Shown piece by piece: positions 16,565 through 25,289 of a stretch of DNA of 64,000 nt. This DNA is from Alphaproteobacteria bacterium (GTDB lineage Bacteria > Pseudomonadota > Alphaproteobacteria > Rhizobiales > Aestuariivirgaceae), in the NCBI GenBank assembly GCA_028868695.1, contig JAGWTZ010000002.1:1-64000 (forward strand), in the 5' to 3' direction. Position numbers and translations under genes: made by a program. How positions within the stretch are numbered: the first letter of the stretch is position 1; every line of letters begins with the position of its first letter. The notes under the pieces are model-generated. The model saw nothing but the letters and a program-made list of their open reading frames with translations. It did not search any database and was not told the DNA's origin.

Positions 16565-18829
16565 ATGCCTAGCCCCACTCTCGGCCCGCGTATCCTCCTC
16601 CGCAAACTCCGCGAGGTGATGGCGGGGCAGGAGACGGCGCAGCAGCGGCTCGACAAGATCGTGACGATGATCGCCGGCAACATGGTTGCCGAAGTGTGCT
16701 CGATCTATGTCATGCGCCCGGATGGCGTGCTGGAGCTTTATGCCACCGAAGGCCTGAAGCGCGAGGCGGTGCACAAATCCCAGCTCAAGGCTGGCGAAGG
16801 CCTTGTCGGCATGATCGCCGAGCAGGCCATCGGCCTCAACCTCACCGAAGCTGTCGATCACCCGGCCTTCAAATACCTGCCAGAAACCGGCGAAGAGCTG
16901 TTCCACTCCTTCCTTGGCGTGCCGATCATGCGCGGCGGCTCGGTGATCGGCGTGCTTGTGGTGCAGAACAAGACGCGCCGCCACTACACCGAGGAAGAGG
17001 AAGAGGCGCTGCAAACCACGGCCATGGTGCTGGCCGAGGTTCTGGCCACATCCGGCTTCCTGGAGGCCACCCAGACAGTTTTCTCCGGCACGGTTGAACT
17101 GCGCACCCAGGGCCTGCGCGCCGAAAGCCTGGCCGAAGGCATAGCCCTTGGCCATGTGGTGCTGCATGAGCCGCGCGTCCACATCCAGAACATGATCGCC
17201 GAGAGCGTGCCGCTGGAGCTGGAGCGTTTGGATGGCGCTGTCTCGCATTTGCGCCAGCAGGTGGAAGACCTGCTTGCCGGCCATGAGGCGCTGGGCGCCA
17301 ATGACAGCGCCGATGTGCTCGAAACCATCCGCATGTTCGCCCATGACAAGGGCTGGCTTGGCCGCCTGAAGGAGGCGGTGCAAACCGGCCTCACCGCCGA
17401 GGCGGCGGTGGAGCGCGTGCAAAACGACAACCGCGCCCGCATGATGCGCACGCCGGACCCCTACCTGCGCGAGCGCATGCATGACCTCGACGACCTGTCG
17501 AACCGCTTGCTGCGTTATCTCACCGGAGCTGTCGCCACCGCCTCGCGCACCGACCTGCCGGACAACGCCATCGTCATTTCCCGCAACATGGGCCCGGCCG
17601 AATTGCTGGATTATGACCGCAGCAAGATCCGCGGCGTGGTGCTGGAGGAAGGCGGCAAGACCAGCCATGTGGCCATCGTGGCGCGCGCCCTGGGCATTCC
17701 CGCCATCGGCCAGGCCACCGGCATCATCAACATGGTGGATGATGGCAGCGCCATCATCGTTGACGGCGGCAGCGGTGAAATCTTCGTGCGCCCGTCACCG
17801 GAGCTGGAGAAATCCTACGCCGAGAAGGTGCGTTTCTATGCCACGAAGCAAGAGCGCTTCCGCGCCTTGCGCGACTTGCCGGCCACCACAAGGGACGGCC
17901 AGACCGTCACGCTCAACATCAATGCCGGCCTGGTGGTGGACATGCCGCACTTGCATGAATCGGGTGCGGCCGGCGTTGGCCTCTACCGCACCGAGCTGCA
18001 TTTCATGATGGCCTCGCGCTTTCCCAGGCTTTCTGCCCAGGTGAAACACTACAAGAGCATCATTGACCAGGCGCAAGGCAAGCCCGTGGTGTTCCGCACG
18101 CTGGACATCGGCGCCGACAAGACGCTGCCTTACCTGCGCCAGCCGCGCGAGGAAAACCCGGCCCTGGGCTGGCGTTCCATCCGCATGGCCTTGGACCGGC
18201 CGGCGCTGCTCCGCCTGCAGGTGCGCGCCATGCTGCTGGCCGGGGCGGGCATTGATCTCAAGATCATGTTCCCGATGATCGCCGATGTGCAGGAATTTGT
18301 GGCGGCGCGCGATGTGGTGCTGAAGGAGCACGCCTATCTTGCAACCCGCGGGCATGCCCTGCCACAAAGCCTGAAGATCGGCGTGATGATCGAAATTCCC
18401 GCTTTGCTCTGGCAGCTTGATGACTTGCTGCCGCTGGCGGATTTTGCCTCCATTGGCTCCAACGACCTGGTGCAGTTCCTCTTTGCGTCTGACCGTGGCA
18501 ACCCCAAGCTCATCGGCCGCTATGATCCCCTTTCGCCGGCGGCACTTGGCGCCATGCGCCAGATCGTCGAGAAGGGAAAGCAGCACGGCAAGACAGTGAC
18601 CCTGTGCGGCGAGCTTGGCGGCCGGCCGCTTGAGGCCATGGGCCTTGTCGGCGTCGGCCTCACCTCCATGAGCATGGTGCCATCCGGCATCGGCCCGGTG
18701 AAAGCCATGATCCGCTCGCTGGACCAGGCCAAGCTTTGGGCCTTCATGCAGCCGCTACTGCATTCTGGCCGCCATTCGATCCGCGCCGAGCTGGCGGAGT
18801 TTGCCAGGGCCAACGGCACCGAAATCTAA
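16565..18829 (+). CDS. ptsP: Phosphoenolpyruvate-protein phosphotransferase of the nitrogen PTS (EI-Ntr)
   Basis: A 754-residue enzyme I-Ntr that takes phosphate from PEP and starts the NPr/EIIA-Ntr relay controlling nitrogen, potassium and carbon-storage responses. An N-terminal GAF domain (about 20-160), known in relatives to bind glutamine, precedes the EI part. The phosphorylated histidine is His368 in GGKTSHVAIVARALGIP. The C-terminal TIM-barrel PEP site shows LYRTELHFM, GSNDLVQF and TLCGELGGRP. The order lysC-ptsP is conserved in Hyphomicrobiales; prfA, often next, is absent here. Confidence 0.96.
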   Translation: MPSPTLGPRILLRKLREVMAGQETAQQRLDKIVTMIAGNMVAEVCSIYVMRPDGVLELYATEGLKREAVHKSQLKAGEGLVGMIAEQAIGLNLTEAVDHPAFKYLPETGEELFHSFLGVPIMRGGSVIGVLVVQNKTRRHYTEEEEEALQTTAMVLAEVLATSGFLEATQTVFSGTVELRTQGLRAESLAEGIALGHVVLHEPRVHIQNMIAESVPLELERLDGAVSHLRQQVEDLLAGHEALGANDSADVLETIRMFAHDKGWLGRLKEAVQTGLTAEAAVERVQNDNRARMMRTPDPYLRERMHDLDDLSNRLLRYLTGAVATASRTDLPDNAIVISRNMGPAELLDYDRSKIRGVVLEEGGKTSHVAIVARALGIPAIGQATGIINMVDDGSAIIVDGGSGEIFVRPSPELEKSYAEKVRFYATKQERFRALRDLPATTRDGQTVTLNINAGLVVDMPHLHESGAAGVGLYRTELHFMMASRFPRLSAQVKHYKSIIDQAQGKPVVFRTLDIGADKTLPYLRQPREENPALGWRSIRMALDRPALLRLQVRAMLLAGAGIDLKIMFPMIADVQEFVAARDVVLKEHAYLATRGHALPQSLKIGVMIEIPALLWQLDDLLPLADFASIGSNDLVQFLFASDRGNPKLIGRYDPLSPAALGAMRQIVEKGKQHGKTVTLCGELGGRPLEAMGLVGVGLTSMSMVPSGIGPVKAMIRSLDQAKLWAFMQPLLHSGRHSIRAELAEFARANGTEI

Positions 18830-18933
18830 TTCGGCGCGCCGCCGGCAGCCTTAATCAGCCATTCACCATTTTTGTTCATCATACGCAGAATCCGTTCCGT
18901 AAACGAGCGTTAAGAGTTGCGTAGAGAGTGAAC

Positions 18934-20103
18934 ATGACGATCGAAGTGCCAGAGCTGCAGTCCCCGCGCCAAGAACCGCAGATGTTCTCCGGGCCAGCCA
19001 CCAAGCCCAAAGCCAGGAAAGACCCAGCCGCCGAAGTGGGCTATTTCCTGTGGCGTGAGCGCGAGACCCGCGGCCTCTCCATTGAGCAGGCCTCTGACGC
19101 CACTGGCATCCACCCCTATCACATTGAGGCCATCGAAACCGGTGATCTCACCCACATGCCGCCGCGCCTTGAGGCGATGGAAATGATCGCCGGCTATGCG
19201 CAGTTCCTGGGCTTTGAGCCGGAGCCGCTGCTTGAGCACCTCGCAACCTTCCTGCCGGCCCCGCCGCTGGTGCGCCCGCAGTTCCACCCGGCACGCCCGC
19301 CGATCCTGTCCAGTGCCAAGGTGCTGCAGTTTGGCAAGATGCCGAAGATCCCTTCGCTGAACATCAACCTCAACAAGTTCCCCGGCGGCTCCGGCGGCGT
19401 GATCGCCTCGCTGGCCACGGCCTTTGTGTTGCTGGCGGGCAGCCACTGGCTGCTCTCCGGCCACAGCCAGGGCACGGCGCCCGGCACTGAGCAAACCGCC
19501 CAGGCCGCTCCCAAGGCCACCTCCCCCGCAGCGGCTGGCAATGATGAGCTTGCCACCGCTTCCACATCCAGCACTGCCGCAGATGTCAAAGTGACCGACA
19601 CCCCGGCTCCAGAAGGTGGCAAACTGGCCAACGCCTTGCCCGCCGAAGATGACCCCGACGCCTTGGGCACCTTCATCCAGGACCAGGCCACCGACCCTGC
19701 CGCCAAGACCAAGCCCGGCAAGGCGGCCACGGCTTCGACCAAGATCCAGGACCGCATCAAGCCTGAAGAGCAGTTGAAGGTGGCCTCGGCCAACCCCATT
19801 CCGCAGCCTTCCGAAGGCCGCGTCTATGGCGCCGAGAACAAGGACGCCCGCATTGTGCTGAAGGCCACCGCCCCGGTGTGGCTGCGCATCGAAGACGCGC
19901 AAGGCATCGCCGTGATGACCCAGATGCTCAACACGGGCGATACCTACCGCGTGCCCAACCGTGACGGCCTCATTGCCCTGTCGCGAGATGGCGGCCGGCT
20001 CGCCTTCATGATTGACGGACAGGAAAAGGGCGTGCTTGGCCCGCCCGGAAAAATCCTGGTGAGCGAAAAGCTTGACGTCGCGGCCCTCGAATCCAAGAAA
20101 TAG
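18934..20103 (+). CDS. RodZ-like HTH/transmembrane/DUF4115 protein
   Basis: A 389-residue bitopic protein. A Cro/C1-type HTH (about 30-95: EVGYFLWRERETRGLSIEQA...GIHPYHIEAIETGDL) faces the cytoplasm, and one membrane segment lies near 152-172 (VIASLATAFVLLAGSHWLL). A low-complexity Ala/Thr/Pro periplasmic linker and a C-terminal DUF4115 beta domain (about 300-389) follow. This is the architecture of RodZ, which links MreB to the rod-shape wall machinery. ATG 18934 has GAGAG upstream. A bidirectional terminator follows the gene. Confidence 0.88.
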   Translation: MTIEVPELQSPRQEPQMFSGPATKPKARKDPAAEVGYFLWRERETRGLSIEQASDATGIHPYHIEAIETGDLTHMPPRLEAMEMIAGYAQFLGFEPEPLLEHLATFLPAPPLVRPQFHPARPPILSSAKVLQFGKMPKIPSLNINLNKFPGGSGGVIASLATAFVLLAGSHWLLSGHSQGTAPGTEQTAQAAPKATSPAAAGNDELATASTSSTAADVKVTDTPAPEGGKLANALPAEDDPDALGTFIQDQATDPAAKTKPGKAATASTKIQDRIKPEEQLKVASANPIPQPSEGRVYGAENKDARIVLKATAPVWLRIEDAQGIAVMTQMLNTGDTYRVPNRDGLIALSRDGGRLAFMIDGQEKGVLGPPGKILVSEKLDVAALESKK

Positions 20104-20122
20104 TTGAATATCACCACATGCA

Positions 20123-20150
20123 AAAAGGCCCCGGTCTCCGGGGCCTTTTC
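20123..20150. terminator. Bidirectional Rho-independent terminator
   Basis: A perfect 12-bp inverted repeat (20123-20134 and 20138-20149) with a 3-base loop, flanked by A and T runs. It lies between the convergent rodZ-like and beta-CASP genes and fits termination on both strands. Confidence 0.92.
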
Positions 20151-20176
20151 TGTTTCAGGAACAGCCTTGCGGGCGT

Positions 20177-21844
20177 TCAGTTTTCATCATAGCTGCGCCC
20201 GCGCGAAGGCCGGCGCCGCGCCACATTGAGCGGCGGCAGCGGCGGCTGGTCTTCCGCGGTGAGTGCCCGCCGCACCCGCCGCAGGATCACGCCACGCTGC
20301 TTGTCAGTGGCTGCAGCATCGAGCGCAGACTGCAGATCGCGCAGCGCGCCCTGATAGTCGTTGTTCCAATCCGGCTTGGCCACCAGCTCATGATCAAGCC
20401 GCGGCAACGCGCCGGAACCTTGTTCAACAAGCCGTGCCTGCGCGCCCGTCAGCTCATAGGCTTCATCGAGCGCCGGGCGGATGATGCGGTCTTCGGCAAT
20501 CAGGCGGCCCTTGATGCCATTGGCCAGCGCAATCTGCCTGTCCTCTTCGCCATGCGTGAGGAACAGGTTGCGGGCAATCGGCAGGCGCTTTTCGATCCAG
20601 CTTTCCAGTTCCGGCCCATCGGCATGGCCTGAATAGTCATCGATGGTGCGGATGGTGGCGGCCACGCGCACATCCTGGCCCATGATGCGCACTTCCTTGG
20701 CGCCCTTGACCAGCTCAGCCCCCAACGTGCCCTCGCCCTGATAGCCCACGAACAGCACCGTTGTGGATTTCTGCCACAGGTGATTGAGCAAATGATGGCG
20801 GATGCGCCCGGCTTCGGCCATGCCCGAGGCGGAGATGACGATGTTGAAACCGGCAAAGCGGTTCAGCGCCTTGGAGTCTTCCACCGTTTCAGTGCAGCGC
20901 ACCTGCGGCGAGGCAAAGGCCCTGGCCAGTTCATCGCCATTCTGAAGCTCGCCCGCATGCTTGCGGAAAATCTCGGTGGCCTTGTTGGCCAGCGGTGAAT
21001 CGATGAACAGCGGCGCCTTGGGCGCCTTGCCCTGCTCCATCAGCATCACAATGTCAGTCACCACTTCCTGTGTGCGCTCAACGGCAAAGGACGGAATGAG
21101 CAAGGCCCCGCCGCGCTGTGCCGCAGCATTCAATTCCGCCGCCAGCAGCTCGCGGCGCTTGTCCGGCGCGCGTTCAAAGCGGTCATGCCCGCCATAGGTG
21201 GATTCGCAGATCACATAATCCCAGTTGGCCGGGCCTTCAGGGTCACGCTCCAGCATCTTGTTGTCGGGGCCGATGTCGCCGGAGAAAAGGATGCGCAGCG
21301 GCTTGCCCCCGGCCTGGTCCACTTCGGTTTCAATCGAGGAAGAGCCCAACAGGTGCCCCGCATTCCAGAAACGCATGCGGATGCCCGGCGCTGGCGAGAA
21401 CCACTCCTGATAGGGATGCGGCACAAACAGCTCAAGGCAGGCCGTGGCGTCCAGCAGTGTATAGATCGGCTCGATCTCGGCATTGCCCTTGCGCGCGTTG
21501 CGGATGTTGAGCTGCTTGACTTCCATCTCCTGGATGTGGCCCGAGTCCGGCAGCATGATGGCGCAAAGGTCATCGGTGCCGGCGGTGCAGTGGATCTTCT
21601 TCTTGAAGCCATGCTTCGTCAGCTTCGGCACCACGCCCGTGTGGTCAATGTGGGCGTGGGTGAGCACCAGCGCATCAAGCCTTTCCGGCTCGAATGGAAA
21701 GGGCCGGTAGTTCAGCTGGTTCATGCTGCGCGAGCCCTGGAACATGCCGCAATCCACCAGAACGCGGGCCTGCTCCGTCTCTATCAGGTAACACGAGCCG
21801 GTGACGGTGCGCGCCGCCCCATGGAAATGCAGCTTGACGGTCAT
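20177..21844 (-). CDS. Metallo-beta-lactamase/beta-CASP RNA-processing nuclease
   Basis: A 555-residue protein with the MBL-fold metal motif THAHIDH (His63, His65, Asp67, His68) and a beta-CASP insert. The later motifs ISASGMAEAGRIRHHL and YSGHADGPEL are those of the CPSF73-like RNA nuclease group. Its bacterial members are predicted exo/endoribonucleases. The C-terminal ~90 residues are basic and probably bind nucleic acid. The start overlaps the upstream LOG gene stop by four bases. Confidence 0.9.
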   Translation of the reverse strand: MTVKLHFHGAARTVTGSCYLIETEQARVLVDCGMFQGSRSMNQLNYRPFPFEPERLDALVLTHAHIDHTGVVPKLTKHGFKKKIHCTAGTDDLCAIMLPDSGHIQEMEVKQLNIRNARKGNAEIEPIYTLLDATACLELFVPHPYQEWFSPAPGIRMRFWNAGHLLGSSSIETEVDQAGGKPLRILFSGDIGPDNKMLERDPEGPANWDYVICESTYGGHDRFERAPDKRRELLAAELNAAAQRGGALLIPSFAVERTQEVVTDIVMLMEQGKAPKAPLFIDSPLANKATEIFRKHAGELQNGDELARAFASPQVRCTETVEDSKALNRFAGFNIVISASGMAEAGRIRHHLLNHLWQKSTTVLFVGYQGEGTLGAELVKGAKEVRIMGQDVRVAATIRTIDDYSGHADGPELESWIEKRLPIARNLFLTHGEEDRQIALANGIKGRLIAEDRIIRPALDEAYELTGAQARLVEQGSGALPRLDHELVAKPDWNNDYQGALRDLQSALDAAATDKQRGVILRRVRRALTAEDQPPLPPLNVARRRPSRGRSYDEN

Positions 21845-22590
21845 GGCAGTTTCAATCCTCTCTCAACCAGCGCCGCCCAGGCCGCATCCGGCGTGTCAGC
21901 GAAGGTGAACAGGTCAAGGTCCTTGCGGTTGATCAGCCCGGCATCGGCAAAATGGCTGAAGTTCACCGCCGTGTTCCAGAACTTGGAGTCAAACAGGACA
22001 ACCGGCAAGGGCTTTGTCATCTTGCCCGTCTGCCGCAGGGTGAGCAGCTCGAACAGCTCATCCATGGTGCCAAAGCCGCCGGGGAACACCACCAGCGCCG
22101 AGGCGCGCATTGCAAAATGCATCTTGCGCATGGCGAAATAGTGGAAGCGGAAGGTGAGCTCCGGCGTCGAATAGGGGTTCGGCTCCTGCTCCATGGGCAG
22201 CGTGATGTTATAGCCGATGGAGGGCGCGCCGGCGTCATAGGCGCCGCGGTTGGCCGCCTCCATGATGCCGGGGCCGCCGCCGGTGGCAATCACATTGATG
22301 CGCGGCGAGGAGTGCCCATCCAGCGCGCCACCACGCTCCGAGCAGATCTTGCCGAAGCCGCGCGCGCCGTCATACCAGCCATTTGCGCCGCCCGGTTTCA
22401 CCCGCGCCGAGCCAAACACCACCACGGTGGATTCGATGTTCTTGGCGCGCAGCGATTCTTCCGCCTTCATGTATTCAAGCTGGAAGCGGATGCCGCGCGT
22501 GGAGTCACCCAGCACAAAGTCCTGGTCCAGCGCCGCAAGGCGGAAGGCAGGGTTGTCCATCTGCGGTTTGTTGGAGGGAATGTCGTTCAT
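21841..22590 (-). CDS. LOG family (TIGR00730/PpnN-like) nucleotide-processing protein
   Basis: A 249-residue Rossmann protein with the LOG signatures ATGGGPGIMEAANRGA and PGGFGTMDELFELLTLRQTGK. Members hydrolyse nucleoside 5'-monophosphates to the base and ribose-5-phosphate; the older name lysine decarboxylase is incorrect. The larger MKAEESLRAKNIESTVVVFGSARV N-terminal form resembles the long LOG subgroup. ATG 22590 (MNDIPSNKPQMDNPAF) was chosen over an upstream start that would add an unlikely hydrophobic tail. It is coupled by ATGA to the nuclease gene. Confidence 0.9.
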   Translation of the reverse strand: MNDIPSNKPQMDNPAFRLAALDQDFVLGDSTRGIRFQLEYMKAEESLRAKNIESTVVVFGSARVKPGGANGWYDGARGFGKICSERGGALDGHSSPRINVIATGGGPGIMEAANRGAYDAGAPSIGYNITLPMEQEPNPYSTPELTFRFHYFAMRKMHFAMRASALVVFPGGFGTMDELFELLTLRQTGKMTKPLPVVLFDSKFWNTAVNFSHFADAGLINRKDLDLFTFADTPDAAWAALVERGLKLP

Positions 22591-22671
22591 GCATACACCA
22601 CTAGCGGATTGGAGGGGAAAAGGGAAACACGAGGCCGTGAACACGGCGTAACTCGCAGGCCTTGAATGGCT

Positions 22672-23436
22672 TCAGCGCGCGCCCTGCATCGCGTGGCCGA
22701 GATATTCAAAAAAGCCCGGATGCGACCACACGGCGGAAGCCCCGGAAATCGGCTTGCTTTCCAGCCGGCCCTGCAGCGCCTGTGCGACAGCATCGCCCAA
22801 GGGTTCCAGCGCGGCGGCAGTCTGCAGATAGGGATAGGTGACGAAGCAGTCCTCTGTCTCGGGCGCAATCCTGGCCTGGGCGATGATGTTGCCGGTGTCG
22901 ATGCCTTCATCAACGAGATGGATGGTGACGCCGCAATGCTCCATGTCATTTTTCACTTTAGCCCAATAGGCGCCATGCGCGCCGCGATAGCCCGGCGTGA
23001 TGCCCTGGTGGGTGTTGATCACCGTGGCGCCCAGCGCCGCCAGTGTCTTGCGGCTGAGAATGCGCGTGCCATTGACGATCACCACATCCGGCTTCAGCCG
23101 GGCGATGAGCGCATGGCAATCACTGCCGTTCACACTCGTCACATGTGCAATGGCCGCCGATTGCGGTGGCAAAGGTTCAAGCCCCAGCTTGCGCCTGAGG
23201 AAGCGCAGCCGCAGCGCCGACCACCTGTTGAGAACCGGCCGCACCAGCAGCACAAAGCCGATCTGGCTCAATGCCCGGCCGAGCCCCAGCTTCCTGATGC
23301 GCAGCTTCACCAGCCTCGCGCGCGGCACCGGCTGCTCAATGATTGCCGGAAATTGGCCAAAGCGGGCCATCAGCTCATTGTACACCATCCACGTCGTGGG
23401 GTTTTCTCCGCCGAGGAGAAGCAGGCGGTTATTCAT
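22672..23436 (-). CDS. Formyltransferase-fold protein of unknown substrate
   Basis: A 254-residue protein whose centre carries the formyltransferase core. It shows KPDVVIVNGTRILS, NTHQGITPGYRGAHGAYWA (HxGxxPxYRG) and GVTIHLVDEGIDTGNIIAQ. This resembles methionyl-tRNA or glycinamide-ribotide formyltransferases. It lacks the C-terminal tRNA-binding domain of Fmt, and the N terminus (LLLLGGENPTTWMVYNEL) differs from PurN. Such proteins often formylate amino sugars or lipid head groups. ATG 23436 has AAGGG upstream. It is 81 bases upstream of the LOG gene. Confidence 0.75.
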   Translation of the reverse strand: MNNRLLLLGGENPTTWMVYNELMARFGQFPAIIEQPVPRARLVKLRIRKLGLGRALSQIGFVLLVRPVLNRWSALRLRFLRRKLGLEPLPPQSAAIAHVTSVNGSDCHALIARLKPDVVIVNGTRILSRKTLAALGATVINTHQGITPGYRGAHGAYWAKVKNDMEHCGVTIHLVDEGIDTGNIIAQARIAPETEDCFVTYPYLQTAAALEPLGDAVAQALQGRLESKPISGASAVWSHPGFFEYLGHAMQGAR

Positions 23437-23554
23437 GCATTAACCCTTCTGGCCTTCATTGCCGCGAGCTTAGGGCGCAACCCTCAACGCTGGGTTCAAG
23501 CTGGGCATGGCTAACGCGAAATTCCACAACAGCGTTAACGCCGGGCGCAAAGCC

Positions 23555-24139
23555 CTAGGCCAGCGCCTCGCGCACCCTCTTTTGCAGCTCCGGCACCACC
23601 TCGGCCTCGAACCATGGGTTCTTCTTGAACCACAGCAAATTGCGCGGGCTGGGGTGCGGCAGCGCCAGCATGCCCGGCGGCAAGTTTCGCCAATCTTTCA
23701 CAGTCTCGGCCAGCGTCGCCCTGGCCCGCTCCCGCAAATGCCAGGCAATGGCATATTGCCCGATGGCCAGGGTGAGCCGGATGTTGGGCGCCAGCGCCAG
23801 CAGTGGCCCGCGCCATTGTGCTGCACATTCAGGCCGCGGCGGCAGGTCACCGCCCTTGCCCCGGCCCGGGTAGCAAAAGCCCATGGGCAGGATGAGAAAG
23901 CGGGCGGGATCATAGAACTCATCGCGCGCCACCCCCAGCCAGCGGCGCAAACGCTCGCCGCTCGGGTCATTGAAGGGAATGCCGGTCTCATGCACGCGCG
24001 TGCCGGGCGCCTGCCCCGCAATCAACACGCGCCCGCGCGGATCAAACTGGAAAACTGGCCTTGGCCTAAGGGGAAGATGCGCGGCGCACAACCGGCAGGC
24101 CCGCACTTCTTCGATCAGTGGCTGGTGATCAGAGGTCAC
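23555..24139 (-). CDS. Uracil-DNA glycosylase family protein
   Basis: A roughly 194-residue member of the uracil-DNA glycosylase superfamily. It has CRLC, VLIAGQAPGTRVHETGIPFND (motif A-like, GxAPG), ILPMGFCYPG, LTLAIGQYA and the HPSPRN loop. A role in removing deaminated bases is inferred; some family members act on substrates other than uracil. The start is uncertain: GTG 24139 overlaps the end of the alcohol dehydrogenase gene by 11 bases, and other GTGs lie just upstream. It appears to be the last gene of the N-formylglutamate amidohydrolase operon. Confidence 0.82.
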   Translation of the reverse strand: MTSDHQPLIEEVRACRLCAAHLPLRPRPVFQFDPRGRVLIAGQAPGTRVHETGIPFNDPSGERLRRWLGVARDEFYDPARFLILPMGFCYPGRGKGGDLPPRPECAAQWRGPLLALAPNIRLTLAIGQYAIAWHLRERARATLAETVKDWRNLPPGMLALPHPSPRNLLWFKKNPWFEAEVVPELQKRVREALA

Positions 24140-25289
24140 CCACCACACACTTCTTGGCCAGCGCCTTGTATTGCTTCTCTGTGAACTGGATGGGGTTGCC
24201 ACCGGCGGAAGGATCCTTCACCGCCATCTTCGCCACTTCATCAAGGCGCTTGGTGTCGATGCCGATATCCGCCAGCTTGTGGGGGATGCCCAATTCCTTG
24301 CGCAAGGCCAGAACCCATTTGAGGAAGCCGTTGAACCCGCCCTTGATGCCGAGATAGGCGCTGGCGCGTTCAATGTCCTTCTCGATCTTCTTGCGGTTGG
24401 CTTTGAGAACATAGGGCATGACAATGCCATTGAGCAGCCCGTGATGCGCGTCATAAAGCCCACCGAACGGATGCGCCAGCGCATGCATCGCGCCAAGACC
24501 GCGCTGGAAGGCCGTGGCCCCCATGGCCGAGGCCACCAGCATGTTGCCGCGGGCATCAAGGTCCTTGGGCTTCTTCACCGCTTTCACAAGGTTCTCCTTG
24601 ATCAGCAGCATGCCTTCAAGCGCAACGCCCTTGGCCAGCGGGTGATAGAAGGGCGCGCAATAGGCTTCAAGGTTGTGCGACAGCGCGTCCATGCCCGTGG
24701 CGGCCGTGAGCTTCGCGGGCAGGCCCACCGTCAGCTCAGGGTCAAGGATCGAAACCTTGGGCATGATCGCCGGGTGGAAAATGATCTTCTTTTCATGGGT
24801 GGTGGGGTGCGTGACAACGCCGGCCCGGCCCACTTCAGAGCCGGTGCCCGCCGTGGTCGGCACGGCAATGATCGGCGCAATCCTGGAAGCATCAGCGCGC
24901 GTCCACCAATCGCCGATGTCTTCAAGATCAAACACCGAAATGGTCTGGCCATGCATCAGGGCGATCATCTTGCCGATATCGAGGCCAGAACCGCCGCCCA
25001 GCGCAATCACGCCATCATGCATCCCGGCCTTGAACGCCTTCACGCCCGCCGTGATGTTGGCTTCCACCGGATTGGGGCGCACATCCGAAAACAGCGCGGC
25101 ACCAAGGCCTGCGGCCTTGAGATCGGCCATCATGGCATCCACCATCGGCATCTTCGCAAGGCCCGGATCAGTCACCAGCAGCGGGCGCTTGATGCCAACG
25201 GCCTTGCAATGGTCTGCCAGTTCCTTGATGCGGCCCGCGCCAAACTTGATGGCGGTGGGGAAATTCAGGTTGCGATTGGGAAGGGTCAT
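24129..25289 (-). CDS. Iron-containing (group III) alcohol dehydrogenase
   Basis: A 386-residue Fe-ADH. The nucleotide-binding GGGSGLDIGK and TTAGTGSEV segments are intact. Metal ligands are visible in TGMDALSHNLEAY and MHALAHPFGGLYDAHHG. These enzymes interconvert alcohols and aldehydes with NAD(P). Its start overlaps the aldehyde dehydrogenase stop by four bases, so the alcohol-to-aldehyde-to-acid steps are probably sequential. In context it may oxidise an omega-hydroxyl on a gamma-glutamylated substrate (see findings). Confidence 0.92.
   Translation of the reverse strand: MTLPNRNLNFPTAIKFGAGRIKELADHCKAVGIKRPLLVTDPGLAKMPMVDAMMADLKAAGLGAALFSDVRPNPVEANITAGVKAFKAGMHDGVIALGGGSGLDIGKMIALMHGQTISVFDLEDIGDWWTRADASRIAPIIAVPTTAGTGSEVGRAGVVTHPTTHEKKIIFHPAIMPKVSILDPELTVGLPAKLTAATGMDALSHNLEAYCAPFYHPLAKGVALEGMLLIKENLVKAVKKPKDLDARGNMLVASAMGATAFQRGLGAMHALAHPFGGLYDAHHGLLNGIVMPYVLKANRKKIEKDIERASAYLGIKGGFNGFLKWVLALRKELGIPHKLADIGIDTKRLDEVAKMAVKDPSAGGNPIQFTEKQYKALAKKCVVGDL

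Noticed and set aside
18851-18866. TTAA-N7-TTCACC upstream of the rodZ-like gene as a CtrA site
   Set aside because: The second half deviates from TTAAC, so the match is not better than expected by chance in an AT-richer gap.
23512-23537. TAACGC/GCGTTA inverted repeat between the formyltransferase and UDG genes
   Set aside because: Six-base arms with a 14-base spacer in an intergenic region; too short to separate from chance, and not at a consistent promoter position.
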